From Geminicoccaceae bacterium (GTDB taxonomy: Bacteria; Pseudomonadota; Alphaproteobacteria; Geminicoccales; Geminicoccaceae): 64,000 nt of DNA. Location: contig AP024683.1 of the NCBI GenBank assembly GCA_025999455.1, forward strand, positions 1,247,501 to 1,311,500. Reading direction: 5' to 3'. Positions 26,691 through 35,702 of this stretch are shown here, piece after piece (within the stretch, counting starts at the first letter, position 1; every line of letters starts with the position of its first letter). Made by a program: the position numbers and the translations under genes. The notes beneath the pieces are model-generated. The model searched no databases, was not told the DNA's origin, and saw nothing but the letters and a program-made list of their open reading frames with translations.

Positions 26691-29080
26691 CCGGACCGGC
26701 ACGGCGCGATCCGCGGCTCGTGGAACGGGTGGCCGTCCCGCTTCGCGCGGTGGAGGGTGGGGCGGCGCGCGCCGCGCCGGCGGGCCCGAGCGACCCGCCG
26801 CCGCGGCCGGTGCGGGCCGTGCCGGTCGAGGCGCAGCGGAAAGCCGGTCGGCGCGCGACCCCGCGGCGCGTCGAGCTCGACCGCGACGCGCTCGTCGCGC
26901 GCGGCTTCCTCGATCCGCTCGGCGGCCGCAGCGGCCTCGGCGAGGAGCTCCGCCTCGTCAAGCGCGTGCTGCTCGAGCGGGCGTTCGCCGCGGGCGCTCC
27001 GGCGCGCGAGCGGATCGTCGCGATCACGAGCGCCTTGCCCGGCGAGGGCAAGACCTTCCTCGCCGTCAACCTCGCCTTGAGCACGAGCCTCGAGCGGGAC
27101 GCGCGGGTCCTGTTGCTCGACGCCGATCCGATCAAGGCCGCTGCGGTCGAAGCGCTCGGCGTGCCGCGCGCGCCCGGGCTCGTCGAGTTGCTCGGCCCCG
27201 ACCCTGCCGATCCGGCGGAGGTTCTGGTCCGCACCTCCCTCGACCGCCTCTGGGTGCTGCCGCCGGGAGCACCCGAGCCGCGCTTCACGGAGCTCCTGAC
27301 GAGCCGCCGGATGAAAGCGCTCCTGCAGGCCGTGCTGGCGGCCGACCCCGGCCTCGTGATCGTGATCGATTCGCCGCCGCTGCTCGCGAGCAGCGAGGCC
27401 CAAGCCCTCGCCCACCTGGCCGGCCAGACGGTGCTCGTGGTCGGTGCGCTCACCACACCGCGGCGGTCGGTCGACGAGGCGATCGCCCTCGTCGCCGAGC
27501 ACACCGAGGTTCAGCTGCTCTTGAACCGGGCACCGGGCCGTGCCGCCGAAGCTTACGGGGCCTATCTGCGCAGCGGCGAGAAACGATCGGGCGGAAAGGG
27601 CGGCAGCGGGCGGCTCGGTACGACCGCCGGCGCCGCCGCCGGCTGGCTCGCCCTCCTCGCCCCGCCGGTGGCACTCGGCAACTGGCAGGTCGTGCCGCGA
27701 ATCGAGCTCGCGACCGCCTTCACCGACAATGTGAGGCTCGAGCCCGACCGGCGGGCGAAGAGCGATCTGGTCGCCGCGGTCGGCGCGGGTGCGCGCCTCG
27801 AGGGCGAACAAGGCGCCGTGCGCGGCCGCATCGACTACCAGGCCAAGCAGTTCCTGTTCCTCGAGACCAGCTCGGGGAACGGGCTTCGCCACGAGCTCGA
27901 AGGCACGGTGCGCGCCACGCTCCTGCCGGACCGGCTTCATCTGGACCTCGCGGCCGATGTGGGGGACGTGTTCGAGAGTGGACGCGAGCTCCGGCCGCGC
28001 TCCGAGTTCAACGACCTCGACAGCCGGGCGACCCGGGTCGCCGGGACCTTCAGCCCCTTCCTCACGGGCCAAGTGGGGCCCTTGGGCGAGGGCACGCTGC
28101 GCTACCGCTTCACCGACATCACCCATTTCGGGGACGAGAACTTGGCCGATGTGCGGGCGCACACCCTGCTCGGCCTCGTGAGCCGGCCGGGGGGCGTCGA
28201 ACGGGTCGGCTGGACGGCGGCGGTGGCGGCCGACCGGGCCGATGTGAGCCGGTCGTTCAACGCCCCGGCGCGGCGGGTCGACACGGGCCTCGCCACGCTC
28301 GACCTGAGCCTGCCGCTCACGCCCGCTACCGCGCTCCTCGTGGGGGCCGGTTGGTCCTACCTCTCGGACGAGACGCTCGGCGACGGCGGTGGCGGCTCTC
28401 CCTATTGGCGGCTCGGCCTCGAGCGCGGGCTCGGCCCGGGGGCTCGGGCGCGCGCGACGGTCGGCCAGCTGTTCGGCAAAGTCGTCGCCGATGCGCGGGT
28501 CGACCTCGAGCTCGCCCCGCGAACCATGTTGCGCGTGGGCTACGAGCAGGGTCTCCGCACCCGCTTCGACGCGGTGCGCAGCGTCTTGACCGATCCCGAA
28601 CGGCTCGCGCCGGATCGCGAGGCGGCAGCCGACCCCGATGCGAGCGAGCGTCAGCGGTTCTTGCGGGCCCTCACGCCGAGCGCGCCGATCGCGCTCGAGG
28701 ATCGGGCGACCGAGGTCAAGCGCGGCCGGCTGAGCTTGAGCCTCGAACGCGAACGGACGCTCGGGCGCATCGAGGGCTATCTCCAATCGAGCCGGCCCGA
28801 GGTGGGGGGCAACAGCAACCTCGAGGGCGGCATCGCGGTCGGGTTCGTCCGCCGGCTCGACCGGCGCCAGGAGCTCGAGCTCCGCTTCTCCTACGATCGG
28901 CGGCGGCTCGACGAGGACGAGACCACCGCCGACGACGTCGAGGCCACGGCGCTCTGGCGGCGGCGGATCGGCGAGGGCACACGGATCGAGCTCGGCTACG
29001 ACTTCCTCCATCGGTTCGTGCCGGGCGATCGGGACGTCACCGCCAACACCGTTTTCGTCCGGGCGGTCAAAGAGCTGTGA
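26687..29080 (+). CDS. fusion: XrtA-type tyrosine autokinase + outer-membrane beta-barrel protein
   Basis: 797 residues in one uninterrupted frame, joining two proteins normally encoded separately. Residues about 65-290 are a CpsD/CapB-type bacterial tyrosine kinase (TIGR03018 type): Walker A ALPGEGKTF at 116-124, Walker A' VLLLDADP at 141-148, Walker B LVIVIDSPP at 223-231. The expected C-terminal Tyr cluster is reduced to Tyr290 and Tyr293. Residues 299-331 look like a signal peptide (basic RSGGKGGSGR, hydrophobic AAAGWLALLAPPVALG). Residues 332-797 match the PEP-CTERM-associated outer-membrane protein family (TIGR03016 type): FTDNVRLEPD, alternating hydrophobic strands, and a last strand ending VRAVKEL. 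There is no ATG, GTG or TTG between the parts. GTG start. A lost stop codon or sequencing error is the alternative. Confidence 0.82.
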   Translation: MTGPARRDPRLVERVAVPLRAVEGGAARAAPAGPSDPPPRPVRAVPVEAQRKAGRRATPRRVELDRDALVARGFLDPLGGRSGLGEELRLVKRVLLERAFAAGAPARERIVAITSALPGEGKTFLAVNLALSTSLERDARVLLLDADPIKAAAVEALGVPRAPGLVELLGPDPADPAEVLVRTSLDRLWVLPPGAPEPRFTELLTSRRMKALLQAVLAADPGLVIVIDSPPLLASSEAQALAHLAGQTVLVVGALTTPRRSVDEAIALVAEHTEVQLLLNRAPGRAAEAYGAYLRSGEKRSGGKGGSGRLGTTAGAAAGWLALLAPPVALGNWQVVPRIELATAFTDNVRLEPDRRAKSDLVAAVGAGARLEGEQGAVRGRIDYQAKQFLFLETSSGNGLRHELEGTVRATLLPDRLHLDLAADVGDVFESGRELRPRSEFNDLDSRATRVAGTFSPFLTGQVGPLGEGTLRYRFTDITHFGDENLADVRAHTLLGLVSRPGGVERVGWTAAVAADRADVSRSFNAPARRVDTGLATLDLSLPLTPATALLVGAGWSYLSDETLGDGGGGSPYWRLGLERGLGPGARARATVGQLFGKVVADARVDLELAPRTMLRVGYEQGLRTRFDAVRSVLTDPERLAPDREAAADPDASERQRFLRALTPSAPIALEDRATEVKRGRLSLSLERERTLGRIEGYLQSSRPEVGGNSNLEGGIAVGFVRRLDRRQELELRFSYDRRRLDEDETTADDVEATALWRRRIGEGTRIELGYDFLHRFVPGDRDVTANTVFVRAVKEL

Positions 29081-29100
29081 GTTCGAAGGGGGCAGCGGAC

Positions 29101-30189
29101 GTGGAGACCTATCGCGAATTTTACGGATTACGCGGCCGTCCATTCTCTTTAACGCCCGATCCCGATTTCTTTTTCGGCGCGAAAAGCCATCGCCGGGCTC
29201 TCGACACTCTCTCGAACGCTCTGGCCCGCTCTGAAGCGGGCGTCGCGATCACTGGACCGGCAGGTGTCGGGAAGACCACGTTGATCCGGCTTTTGCAGGC
29301 GAAGCTCGGGACGAAGCGCGCCTTGGTGCTCGGGCTACCGGCCGTGACGACCAAGAGTGAGACGGTTTTCGAAGCGCTCGCGATTGCGCTGGGGATCTCC
29401 CTGGACCCAGATACCTCGCCTGCCGAAAGCGTCGAACGGGCACTACGAGCGCACGTCGCTGCTGATGGCGGCGTCGTGATCGCTCTCGACGAGGCTCAAC
29501 GCCTGGCGCCGAGGGCATTCGACGCCATCCGGCCGCTTCTCGACTTGCAAGGACCTGGGGGGCCTTTGATTCGTTTACTTTTGGTTGGTCGACCGGAACT
29601 CGACGCCCACCTGAGTCGATCGGAACTCGCGTGGCTCAGGGAGCGTCTGGTCGCAAATCATCGATTGGCACCTCTCGAGCCCGACGAGATCGCACCCTAC
29701 GTCGAGCATCGGCTCACCCGAGTCGGGTGGCAGGACGATCCGCGGCTCTCGCCCGACCTCTTCGCCGTTTTGCGGCACGCGACGGGCGGGCTACCGCGCC
29801 GGATCAACCAGGTCATGAGCCGGCTCTTGGTCCTGGCTGCCCTGGACCGTCGGCACGAGATCGGCGCCGCCGACGTCGACGAAGCCGTCGAAGGCCTCGA
29901 CACGGCTTCCGGATGCGGGCCCGTCCGGCACGTCTTCGGTGAGCTGAGCCCGGAAGAGCCCGACACCCGGCTACACGAAGCTGCGGACCTCGCGCGCCGG
30001 CTCGCCACCGTCGAGGGCCAACTTGCGCAGGAGCTCGAGCGTCGCGTCCGGTTCGAAGCCGAGATCGGTTGGTTGCGCACTGCGTTGCGAACATCGGCGC
30101 CCGGTCCGGCCGCAAAGTCGAGCGATGGGAATTCTCCAGTCGATACGATAGTCGCCCGTCAAAGCGGGTGCGAGTTGGACCGTGATTGA
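29101..30189 (+). CDS. XrtA/PEP-CTERM-associated AAA ATPase
   Basis: 362 residues. ExeA/GspA-like AAA ATPase of the TIGR03015 type found in exosortase exopolysaccharide loci. N-terminus YREFYGLRGRPFSLTPDPDFFF is the family hallmark; Walker A is GPAGVGKTTL, Walker B VVIALDEAQRL, then ATGGLPRRINQVMSRLL. The C-terminus (from about 290) is helical and less conserved. The GTG at 29101 is preceded by AAGGGGG at good spacing; a GTG at 29077 overlapping the previous stop is the alternative. Base composition is less GC-rich than the genes before it. It probably powers or regulates assembly of the secretion apparatus; the exact role is unknown. Its end overlaps the deacetylase start by 8 bases. Confidence 0.9.
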   Translation: METYREFYGLRGRPFSLTPDPDFFFGAKSHRRALDTLSNALARSEAGVAITGPAGVGKTTLIRLLQAKLGTKRALVLGLPAVTTKSETVFEALAIALGISLDPDTSPAESVERALRAHVAADGGVVIALDEAQRLAPRAFDAIRPLLDLQGPGGPLIRLLLVGRPELDAHLSRSELAWLRERLVANHRLAPLEPDEIAPYVEHRLTRVGWQDDPRLSPDLFAVLRHATGGLPRRINQVMSRLLVLAALDRRHEIGAADVDEAVEGLDTASGCGPVRHVFGELSPEEPDTRLHEAADLARRLATVEGQLAQELERRVRFEAEIGWLRTALRTSAPGPAAKSSDGNSPVDTIVARQSGCELDRD

Positions 30190-31051
30190 TCGCACCATCT
30201 CCCGGATCTCGGGCGTACACGCGCTCACCCTCGACATTGAGGAGTATTTCCATGCACATGCGCTCTGCCGTTGGTACCCGCCCGAGAGCTGGACGCGCCT
30301 CGAAAGTCGCGTCGTCGACAATACGGCGCGTCTCCTCGATCTTCTTGCGGAGGCAGGTGCTCACGCGACGTGCTTCGTGCTCGGCTGGGTCGCCGAGCGC
30401 GCGCCCGTCCTGGTCCGTCGGATCGTCGCCGAGGGCCACGAGCTCGCGAGCCACGGCTACGGCCACGCGCCCGTTTGGGCTGTCGACCGGGCCGCCTTCC
30501 GTGCCGATCTGCGTCGCGCCAAAGCGATCCTCGAGGATGTTTCCGGGGTCGCGGTTCGGGGATATCGAGCCCCGAGCTTCTCTCTCGACCCGGCTGATCG
30601 CCGGTCGTATGCGGTGCTCGCCGAAGTCGGCTACACGTACAGCTCGAGCGTTCACCCGGTCAAATTATCGACCTATGCCAGCGCGCAGGGCCCAATCCGT
30701 CCGCGGACCGTCGAGGGCGTTTTCGAAATCCCGGTAGGCACGCTGCCAGCGGGCCCGTTCGGAAACCTTCCCTGGGCAGGGGGAGCTTGGTTCCGCCTCC
30801 TACCCGAGAGATGGACACGCTGGGCGTTGGCACGTCTCGTTGAACGCGGTGAGGGTCCCGTCGTCTTCTACTTGCACCCTTGGGAAATCGACCCGGATCA
30901 ACCGCGGCCGCCCCGGCTCGATCCGGCGACCTGGCTTCGTCATTATGGGGGATTGAGGCGGGTTGAAAGCCGGCTCAGGCGGCTTCTACGGTTGACCCGT
31001 TGGGACCGGCTCGATCGGGCCTATCCCGATCTTGCGGCACCAGCCCGTTGA
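30182..31051 (+). CDS. XrtA-type polysaccharide deacetylase
   Basis: 289 residues, NodB-homology deacetylase of the TIGR03006 type. The metal/catalytic motif is LTLDIEEYFHAHAL (the family has D-E-E in place of the usual D-D), with FVLGWVAERAP, then GHELASHGYGH carrying the second motif histidines, RGYRAPSFS, and YLHPWEIDPDQPR at the C-terminus. It would remove N-acetyl groups from the exopolysaccharide or its lipid-linked precursor. GTG start inside the end of the ATPase gene; moderate GC like that gene. Confidence 0.9.
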   Translation: MIDRTISRISGVHALTLDIEEYFHAHALCRWYPPESWTRLESRVVDNTARLLDLLAEAGAHATCFVLGWVAERAPVLVRRIVAEGHELASHGYGHAPVWAVDRAAFRADLRRAKAILEDVSGVAVRGYRAPSFSLDPADRRSYAVLAEVGYTYSSSVHPVKLSTYASAQGPIRPRTVEGVFEIPVGTLPAGPFGNLPWAGGAWFRLLPERWTRWALARLVERGEGPVVFYLHPWEIDPDQPRPPRLDPATWLRHYGGLRRVESRLRRLLRLTRWDRLDRAYPDLAAPAR

Positions 31052-31059
31052 ATCCGCCC

Positions 31060-32097
31060 GTGCTTTCGCTTCGGGTGCGGGAAGCGACCCCGGCCGACGG
31101 GGCCGCCTGGGACGCCTTCGTGGAAACGCATCCGAACGCCACGCCCTTCCACCTCCGGGCCTGGCTCCGGGCCGTCGGGCGAGCCCTCGGCCACCGCTGT
31201 TCCGCGCTCGTGGCCGAGCGAGGGGGGCGGATCGTGGGCGTGCTCCCGCTCGTCGCGGTCGAAAGCCGGCTCTTCGGCCGGGCACTCATCGGGACGGGCT
31301 TCGCCGTCGCGGGTGGCCCGCTCGCGACCGATCCGGCGGCGGCCGAGGCCCTCGTCGAGCGTGCCGAAGACCTCGCCCGAACCGGGCGGTTCGATCGATT
31401 GGAACTGCGCTGCCCGCCGCCCGACCGGCCGGGTTGGCAGGCGCTCGGCGGCCGCCATTTGAGCTTCCGGCGTGCCCTCGACCCCGATCCGGAGGTCAAT
31501 TTCCGCACGCTCCGCAACAAACAGCGCAACATGGTGCGCAAGGGGCGCGCCCTCGGGCTCCGGATCGAGCCCGACCCGGGCTGTGGACGGTTCTGGCCGC
31601 TCTACGCGGCGAGTGTGCATCGGCTCGGCACGCCGGTGCTGCCGAAGGCCTGGTTCGAAGCCCTCGAGCGCGAATTCGCCGACCGCTGCGAAACCCTCGT
31701 CGTGCTCCAGGGCGAGCGGCCCGTGGCCGGCGTGTTGAGCTTCTATTTCCACGCCACGGTCTTCCCCTACTATGCCGGGGGGATCCCGGAAGCTCGCCAG
31801 CTCGCCGCGCACGATTTCATGTACGACGCGCTCATGCGACGGGCGGTCGTCGAGCGCGGCTGCCGATGGTTCGATTTCGGCCGCAGCAAGGTCGGCAGCG
31901 GCCATGCCGACTTCAAGCGCCATTGGGGCTTCGAGCCCGAGCCGGTCGTCTACGGCTTCTGGTCGCCCTCGGGTCGGCCGCCCCCCGACCTCGACCCGCG
32001 CAGCGACCGCAACCGCCTGCTCGTCGCGGCCTGGCAGCGCCTGCCCCGCTGGCTCGCCGACCGGCTCGGCCCGAGCATCGCCCGGCAGATCGGCTGA
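31060..32097 (+). CDS. FemAB-like GNAT-fold protein of XrtA loci
   Basis: About 345 residues, FemAB family (TIGR03019 type). Two GNAT-like halves: REATPADGAAWDAFVETHPN and HLRAWLRAVGRALG at the start; RNKQRNMVRKGRALG at the centre; a C-terminal acceptor-binding half with VLSFYFHATVFPYYAGG, AHDFMYDALMRRAV and FDFGRSKVGSG. FemAB relatives transfer aminoacyl groups; in exopolysaccharide loci the substrate is unknown. Start is uncertain: TTG at 31048 overlaps the deacetylase stop, GTG at 31060 begins VLSLRVREATP as in the family. In related loci I know, the exosortase gene tends to follow; here the next gene starts 6 bases later and is a glycosyltransferase. Confidence 0.88.
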   Translation: MLSLRVREATPADGAAWDAFVETHPNATPFHLRAWLRAVGRALGHRCSALVAERGGRIVGVLPLVAVESRLFGRALIGTGFAVAGGPLATDPAAAEALVERAEDLARTGRFDRLELRCPPPDRPGWQALGGRHLSFRRALDPDPEVNFRTLRNKQRNMVRKGRALGLRIEPDPGCGRFWPLYAASVHRLGTPVLPKAWFEALEREFADRCETLVVLQGERPVAGVLSFYFHATVFPYYAGGIPEARQLAAHDFMYDALMRRAVVERGCRWFDFGRSKVGSGHADFKRHWGFEPEPVVYGFWSPSGRPPPDLDPRSDRNRLLVAAWQRLPRWLADRLGPSIARQIG

Positions 32098-32102
32098 AGC
32101 CC

Positions 32103-33332
32103 TTGGCCGAGATCCTCTTCCTCGCCCATCGCTTGCCCTGGCCGCCGGACAAGGGCGACAAGATCCGCTCCTTCAACCTGCTCCGCCATCTCGCGCGGCG
32201 GCACCGCATCCGGCTCGGCACCTTCGTCGACGATCCGACCGACCGAGGCGGCGAGGGCGAGCTCGAGCGGCTCTGTGCGGAGGTGTTCGTACGACGGCTG
32301 GGCCGCGCTCGGCGCGTGGCGCGCGCCGCCTTCGGGCTCGTCCGCGGCCTGCCGCTCAGCATCGCCGCTTGGGCCGACCCGGCGATGCGCCGCTGGGTGC
32401 ACGACCGGCTCGCACGGGTCGATCTGGCCTTCGCCTTTTCGAGCCAGACGGCGGCCTTCCTGCTCGACCCGCCCGTACGGCGGCCTTGGCTGCTCGACCT
32501 CGTCGACTGCGATTCCGAGAAGTGGCGCGACTATGCCCGCGCGAGTCGCGGTCCGGCGCGGCTTCTCTTCGCCCGCGAGGCGGATCGGTCGTTGGCCTTC
32601 GAGCGGCGCGCGGTGGCGGCGTCCGCCCGGAGCTTCCTCGTCACCCGGGCCGAGGCCGATCTCCTGATCCGGCGGGCGCCGGAGACGGCGGCCCGTCTCG
32701 CGGTCCTCGAAAACGGCGTCGACGCCGGCCGGTTCGACCTCGAGCCACCGGGCCCGGACCCTTGGGGTGAGCCGGGTGTCCCGCGCCTCGTCTTCACGGG
32801 CGTCATGGATTACCCGCCCAATGTCGACGCGGTGGGTTGGTTCGTGGCGGACGTGTTGCCGGAACTGCGGCGGACGGTCGGCCGGGTTCGGCTCGCGATC
32901 GTCGGGGCGCGGCCCGCGGCTCGGGTACGTCGGCTCGCCGCACCGCCCGACATCCTCGTGACCGGGCGCGTCCTGGACGTTCGGCCCTGGCTCGGCCGCG
33001 CCGACGTCGCGGTGGCGCCCCTTCGGATCGCCCGCGGTGTCCAGAACAAGGTCCTCGAGGCGATGGCCATGGCCCGCCCGGTCGTCGCCACGCCCGAGGC
33101 CGCGGAGGGCCTGCACGCCGAGCCCGGACGCGAGCTCCTGGTCGCGGCCGATCCGGCCGGGTTCGCCGCGGCGATCGCCGGGCTCCTGCGCGATCCGGAC
33201 CGAGCCGCGGCGATCGGCGCCGCCGGTCGCGCCTACGTGCTGCGCGCCCACGACTGGTCGGCCACGCTCGCCCCCCTCGATGCGGCGATCAGCGCGCTCC
33301 TCGACGCGCGGAAGCCGCCGGGTCGAGGCTGA
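32103..33332 (+). CDS. XrtA-type glycosyltransferase (TIGR03087 type)
   Basis: 409 residues, GT-B glycosyltransferase. The N-terminus ILFLAHRLPWPPDKGDKIRSF is the hallmark of the PEP-CTERM/XrtA glycosyltransferase family; the middle has DLVDCDSEKWRDYA and VLENGVDAGRF; the C-terminal half has FTGVMDYPPNVDAV and KVLEAMAMARPVVAT, the GT4-like donor site. TTG at 32103 opens the conserved N-terminus. The last 44 bases overlap the end of the convergent glycosyltransferase gene. It should add one sugar of the repeat unit on the cytoplasmic face. Confidence 0.9.
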   Translation: MAEILFLAHRLPWPPDKGDKIRSFNLLRHLARRHRIRLGTFVDDPTDRGGEGELERLCAEVFVRRLGRARRVARAAFGLVRGLPLSIAAWADPAMRRWVHDRLARVDLAFAFSSQTAAFLLDPPVRRPWLLDLVDCDSEKWRDYARASRGPARLLFAREADRSLAFERRAVAASARSFLVTRAEADLLIRRAPETAARLAVLENGVDAGRFDLEPPGPDPWGEPGVPRLVFTGVMDYPPNVDAVGWFVADVLPELRRTVGRVRLAIVGARPAARVRRLAAPPDILVTGRVLDVRPWLGRADVAVAPLRIARGVQNKVLEAMAMARPVVATPEAAEGLHAEPGRELLVAADPAGFAAAIAGLLRDPDRAAAIGAAGRAYVLRAHDWSATLAPLDAAISALLDARKPPGRG

Positions 33333-34479
33333 CGGCGGCCGCGATACCGAGAGTGCGGGCGAGCTCCTCCACCCGCCGGGCATTGGCGTCCCAGGTGAGC
33401 CCACGCGCCTCGACCGTGGCGCGCGCGGCACGACCGAGCGCCGCGCGCAGCGCCGGATCTCGGGCGAGCCGATCGAGACCCGCGTGCAGCCCGTCGGGCG
33501 GGACGAGCCAGGCGCTCTCCCCGTGGCGCAGCACCTCGCGGATGTTGGCGCTGTCGGGGGCGAGGATCGCGCGGCCGAGGGCCATGTACTCGACGAGTTT
33601 CAAAGGCGAGGCGTAGTCGACCACCGCGGGCTGCAGCGCGATGTCGAAGCCGCGGATCACGGTGGCGATGCGCTCGCGCGGCACGATGCCCAGGAACCGC
33701 ACCCGCTCCTCGATGCCGAGCTCTTTCGCCCGCCGTGCGAGCTCGGGCCGCGCCGGACCGTCGCCCGCAACGAGGAGGAAAGCGTCGGGGAAGGGCGCGC
33801 GAGCGAGCCAATCGAGTACGGCGTCGAGCCCGTGCCAGGCCTTCACGAAGCCCACGAAGCCGAGCACGAGCCGGCCTTCGAGGCCGAGTTCCCGACGCGC
33901 TTCGGCCTCGCTCGGGGCGGCATCCAGCCGCGCGAGGTCGACGCCGTTCGGCGTCACGGTGATCCGCTCCGCCGGCACGCCCGCGGCCTCGACCCGGCGG
34001 GCCAACACCTCGGTCACGACGAGCACGCGGTCGGCGTGGCGCCAGATCGCCCGCTCGACCGCGCGCGCGAGCCGCGGCAGCGCGAGCCCGTCGAAGCGGG
34101 CGCGTTCCTCCGCGAGCGGGGCGTTGATCTCGAGCAGGAGCGGCACGCCCGCGAGGGCGCGTGCGAGGAGGCCGGTCGGGGTGTGCAGGCTGTAGCGCTC
34201 GTAGAGCAGGTCCGGGCGCCAGCGCCGCGCGGCGACGGCGAGCCGGAGGCCCGCCATGAAGCCGTAGCCGAGCTCCAGGAGCTCGTAGAGGGTCGCCGGC
34301 AACAGCCGCTTCAAACGATCGACGATCCCGCCCTCCGCACCGAACGGTCGGTCTTCGTAGAGCGGGGGAGCGAGCACACGGACCTCGTGACCCCGCCGTT
34401 CGAGGGCCCGGACGAGCTCCTCGACGTGGACGAGCTGGCCATCTTTCGAGGCGAGCCGGTGGTGGTAGAGGATCCTCAA
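33289..34479 (-). CDS. glycosyltransferase family 4
   Basis: 396 residues, GT-B fold. N-terminal domain: RILYHHRLASKDGQLVHVEELVRAL, then LYERYSLHTPTGLLA; C-terminal domain: VTPNGVDLARLD, LGFVGFVKAWHGLDA, LVAGDGPARPEL, then SPLKLVEYMALGRAILAPD with the EYMA/E-x7-E type donor motif. Start is TTG at 34479, overlapping the upstream stop (TTGA), because LRILYHH is the family N-terminus. Third gene of a minus-strand set (Wzx, glycosyltransferase, this) nested in the island. Confidence 0.9.
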   Translation of the reverse strand: MRILYHHRLASKDGQLVHVEELVRALERRGHEVRVLAPPLYEDRPFGAEGGIVDRLKRLLPATLYELLELGYGFMAGLRLAVAARRWRPDLLYERYSLHTPTGLLARALAGVPLLLEINAPLAEERARFDGLALPRLARAVERAIWRHADRVLVVTEVLARRVEAAGVPAERITVTPNGVDLARLDAAPSEAEARRELGLEGRLVLGFVGFVKAWHGLDAVLDWLARAPFPDAFLLVAGDGPARPELARRAKELGIEERVRFLGIVPRERIATVIRGFDIALQPAVVDYASPLKLVEYMALGRAILAPDSANIREVLRHGESAWLVPPDGLHAGLDRLARDPALRAALGRAARATVEARGLTWDANARRVEELARTLGIAAAVSLDPAASARRGAR

Positions 34480-35702
34480 GAGCCGGCCCTCCGCCGGGCC
34501 GCCCACTCGGCGAGCACGTTGGCGAACAGATCGATCTGGCCGGCCGTGGTCGCCTCCCAGCCGAACCGTTCGGCGTAAGCCCGGGTCGCGGCGCGCGAGG
34601 GCGGACGGGCGAGGAGCGCGCGGATCGCCGCGGCGAGCGCCGGCGCGCTGCGGTCGGCGACGAGCCGGCCCGCTTCGGGTGCGGCCACCACCTCGGGCGT
34701 GCCCCAGACCGCGGTCGCGACCACGGGCGTCCCACAGGCCATCGCCTCGAGCAGGACGTTGGCCCAGCCCTCCCGCGAGGAGGCGAGCACGAGCAAGTCC
34801 GCCAGGTTGTAGATCGGGGGTAGCTGCTCGTGCGGGATCTCGCCGAGGAACCGCACGCGGCTGTCGACGCCGAGCCGTTCGGCCCGCCGGCCGAGTGCGG
34901 TGCGTTCCGGGCCGTCGCCCACGACGAGGAGCGTGCAGCCCGGGAGCTCGGCGAGCGCGTCGATCACGAGATGGACACCTTTGCGCTCGACGAGCTGGCC
35001 GACGCTCAAGAGCACGGGGCCGTCGAGGCCCATGGCCTCCCGCAGCCGGCGGCGATCGAGCGGGCGGAAGAGCTCGAGGTCGACGCCGTTGCGCAGCACC
35101 CGGATCCGGGCCGGATCGGCGCCGAGCTCTTCGAAAACCCGGGCGAGGGCCGCGCAGACCGCAACCAGCCCCTGCGCGCGGCCGATCGCCCAGCGGATCC
35201 AGCGTCGCGGCAACGGATCGCGGGCGATGAGGTTGAGGTCGCTGCCGCGGGCGGTGATCACGAGCGGCAGATCGAACCGGCGGGCGAGCAGGGCCGCCGC
35301 GACCCCGTCGGGATAGACGTAATGGGCGTCGAGCAAGTCGACGCGGCCGCCCTCGGCGAGGTGCCGGGCGACCCTCGGCGCGAGCGCCCGGTAGACCGCC
35401 CAGGGCTGGAGCGGCACGCCGAGGCGAGGCAGGTGGAGGTAGCGCGGATAGTCGACCGGGATTCCGTGCCGGCTCTCGAAAGCCGGGGTCTCGGCCAGCG
35501 GCCGCCAGGCCGGCCGGCGGCTCGCCCCGGGCGGACACCAGGGCAGGGGTGCCAGAATGCGGGATACGACCATGCCCGAGGCGACGAGCCGGCGCAGCCG
35601 GTTCTCGACGAACACGCCGAAACTGGGCCGCGCGACGCTCGGATAGAGCCCGGAGACGACGAGCGTCCGCCAGGGCGGTGCCGGCGGCTCGGCGACGCTC
35701 AT
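34476..35702 (-). CDS. glycosyltransferase family 4
   Basis: 408 residues. N-terminal half: TLVVSGLYPSVARPSFGVFVENRL and LLDAHYVYPDGVAAALLAR; C-terminal half: RVLRNGVDLELFRPLDR, LLSVGQLVERKGVHLVIDAL, LLVVGDGPERTAL and SSREGWANVLLEAMACGTPVVAT, the last holding the donor-phosphate glutamate motif. This is a typical exopolysaccharide repeat-unit transferase. ATG start overlaps the wzx stop (ATGA); its own stop overlaps the next start. Confidence 0.93.
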   Translation of the reverse strand: MSVAEPPAPPWRTLVVSGLYPSVARPSFGVFVENRLRRLVASGMVVSRILAPLPWCPPGASRRPAWRPLAETPAFESRHGIPVDYPRYLHLPRLGVPLQPWAVYRALAPRVARHLAEGGRVDLLDAHYVYPDGVAAALLARRFDLPLVITARGSDLNLIARDPLPRRWIRWAIGRAQGLVAVCAALARVFEELGADPARIRVLRNGVDLELFRPLDRRRLREAMGLDGPVLLSVGQLVERKGVHLVIDALAELPGCTLLVVGDGPERTALGRRAERLGVDSRVRFLGEIPHEQLPPIYNLADLLVLASSREGWANVLLEAMACGTPVVATAVWGTPEVVAAPEAGRLVADRSAPALAAAIRALLARPPSRAATRAYAERFGWEATTAGQIDLFANVLAEWAARRRAGS

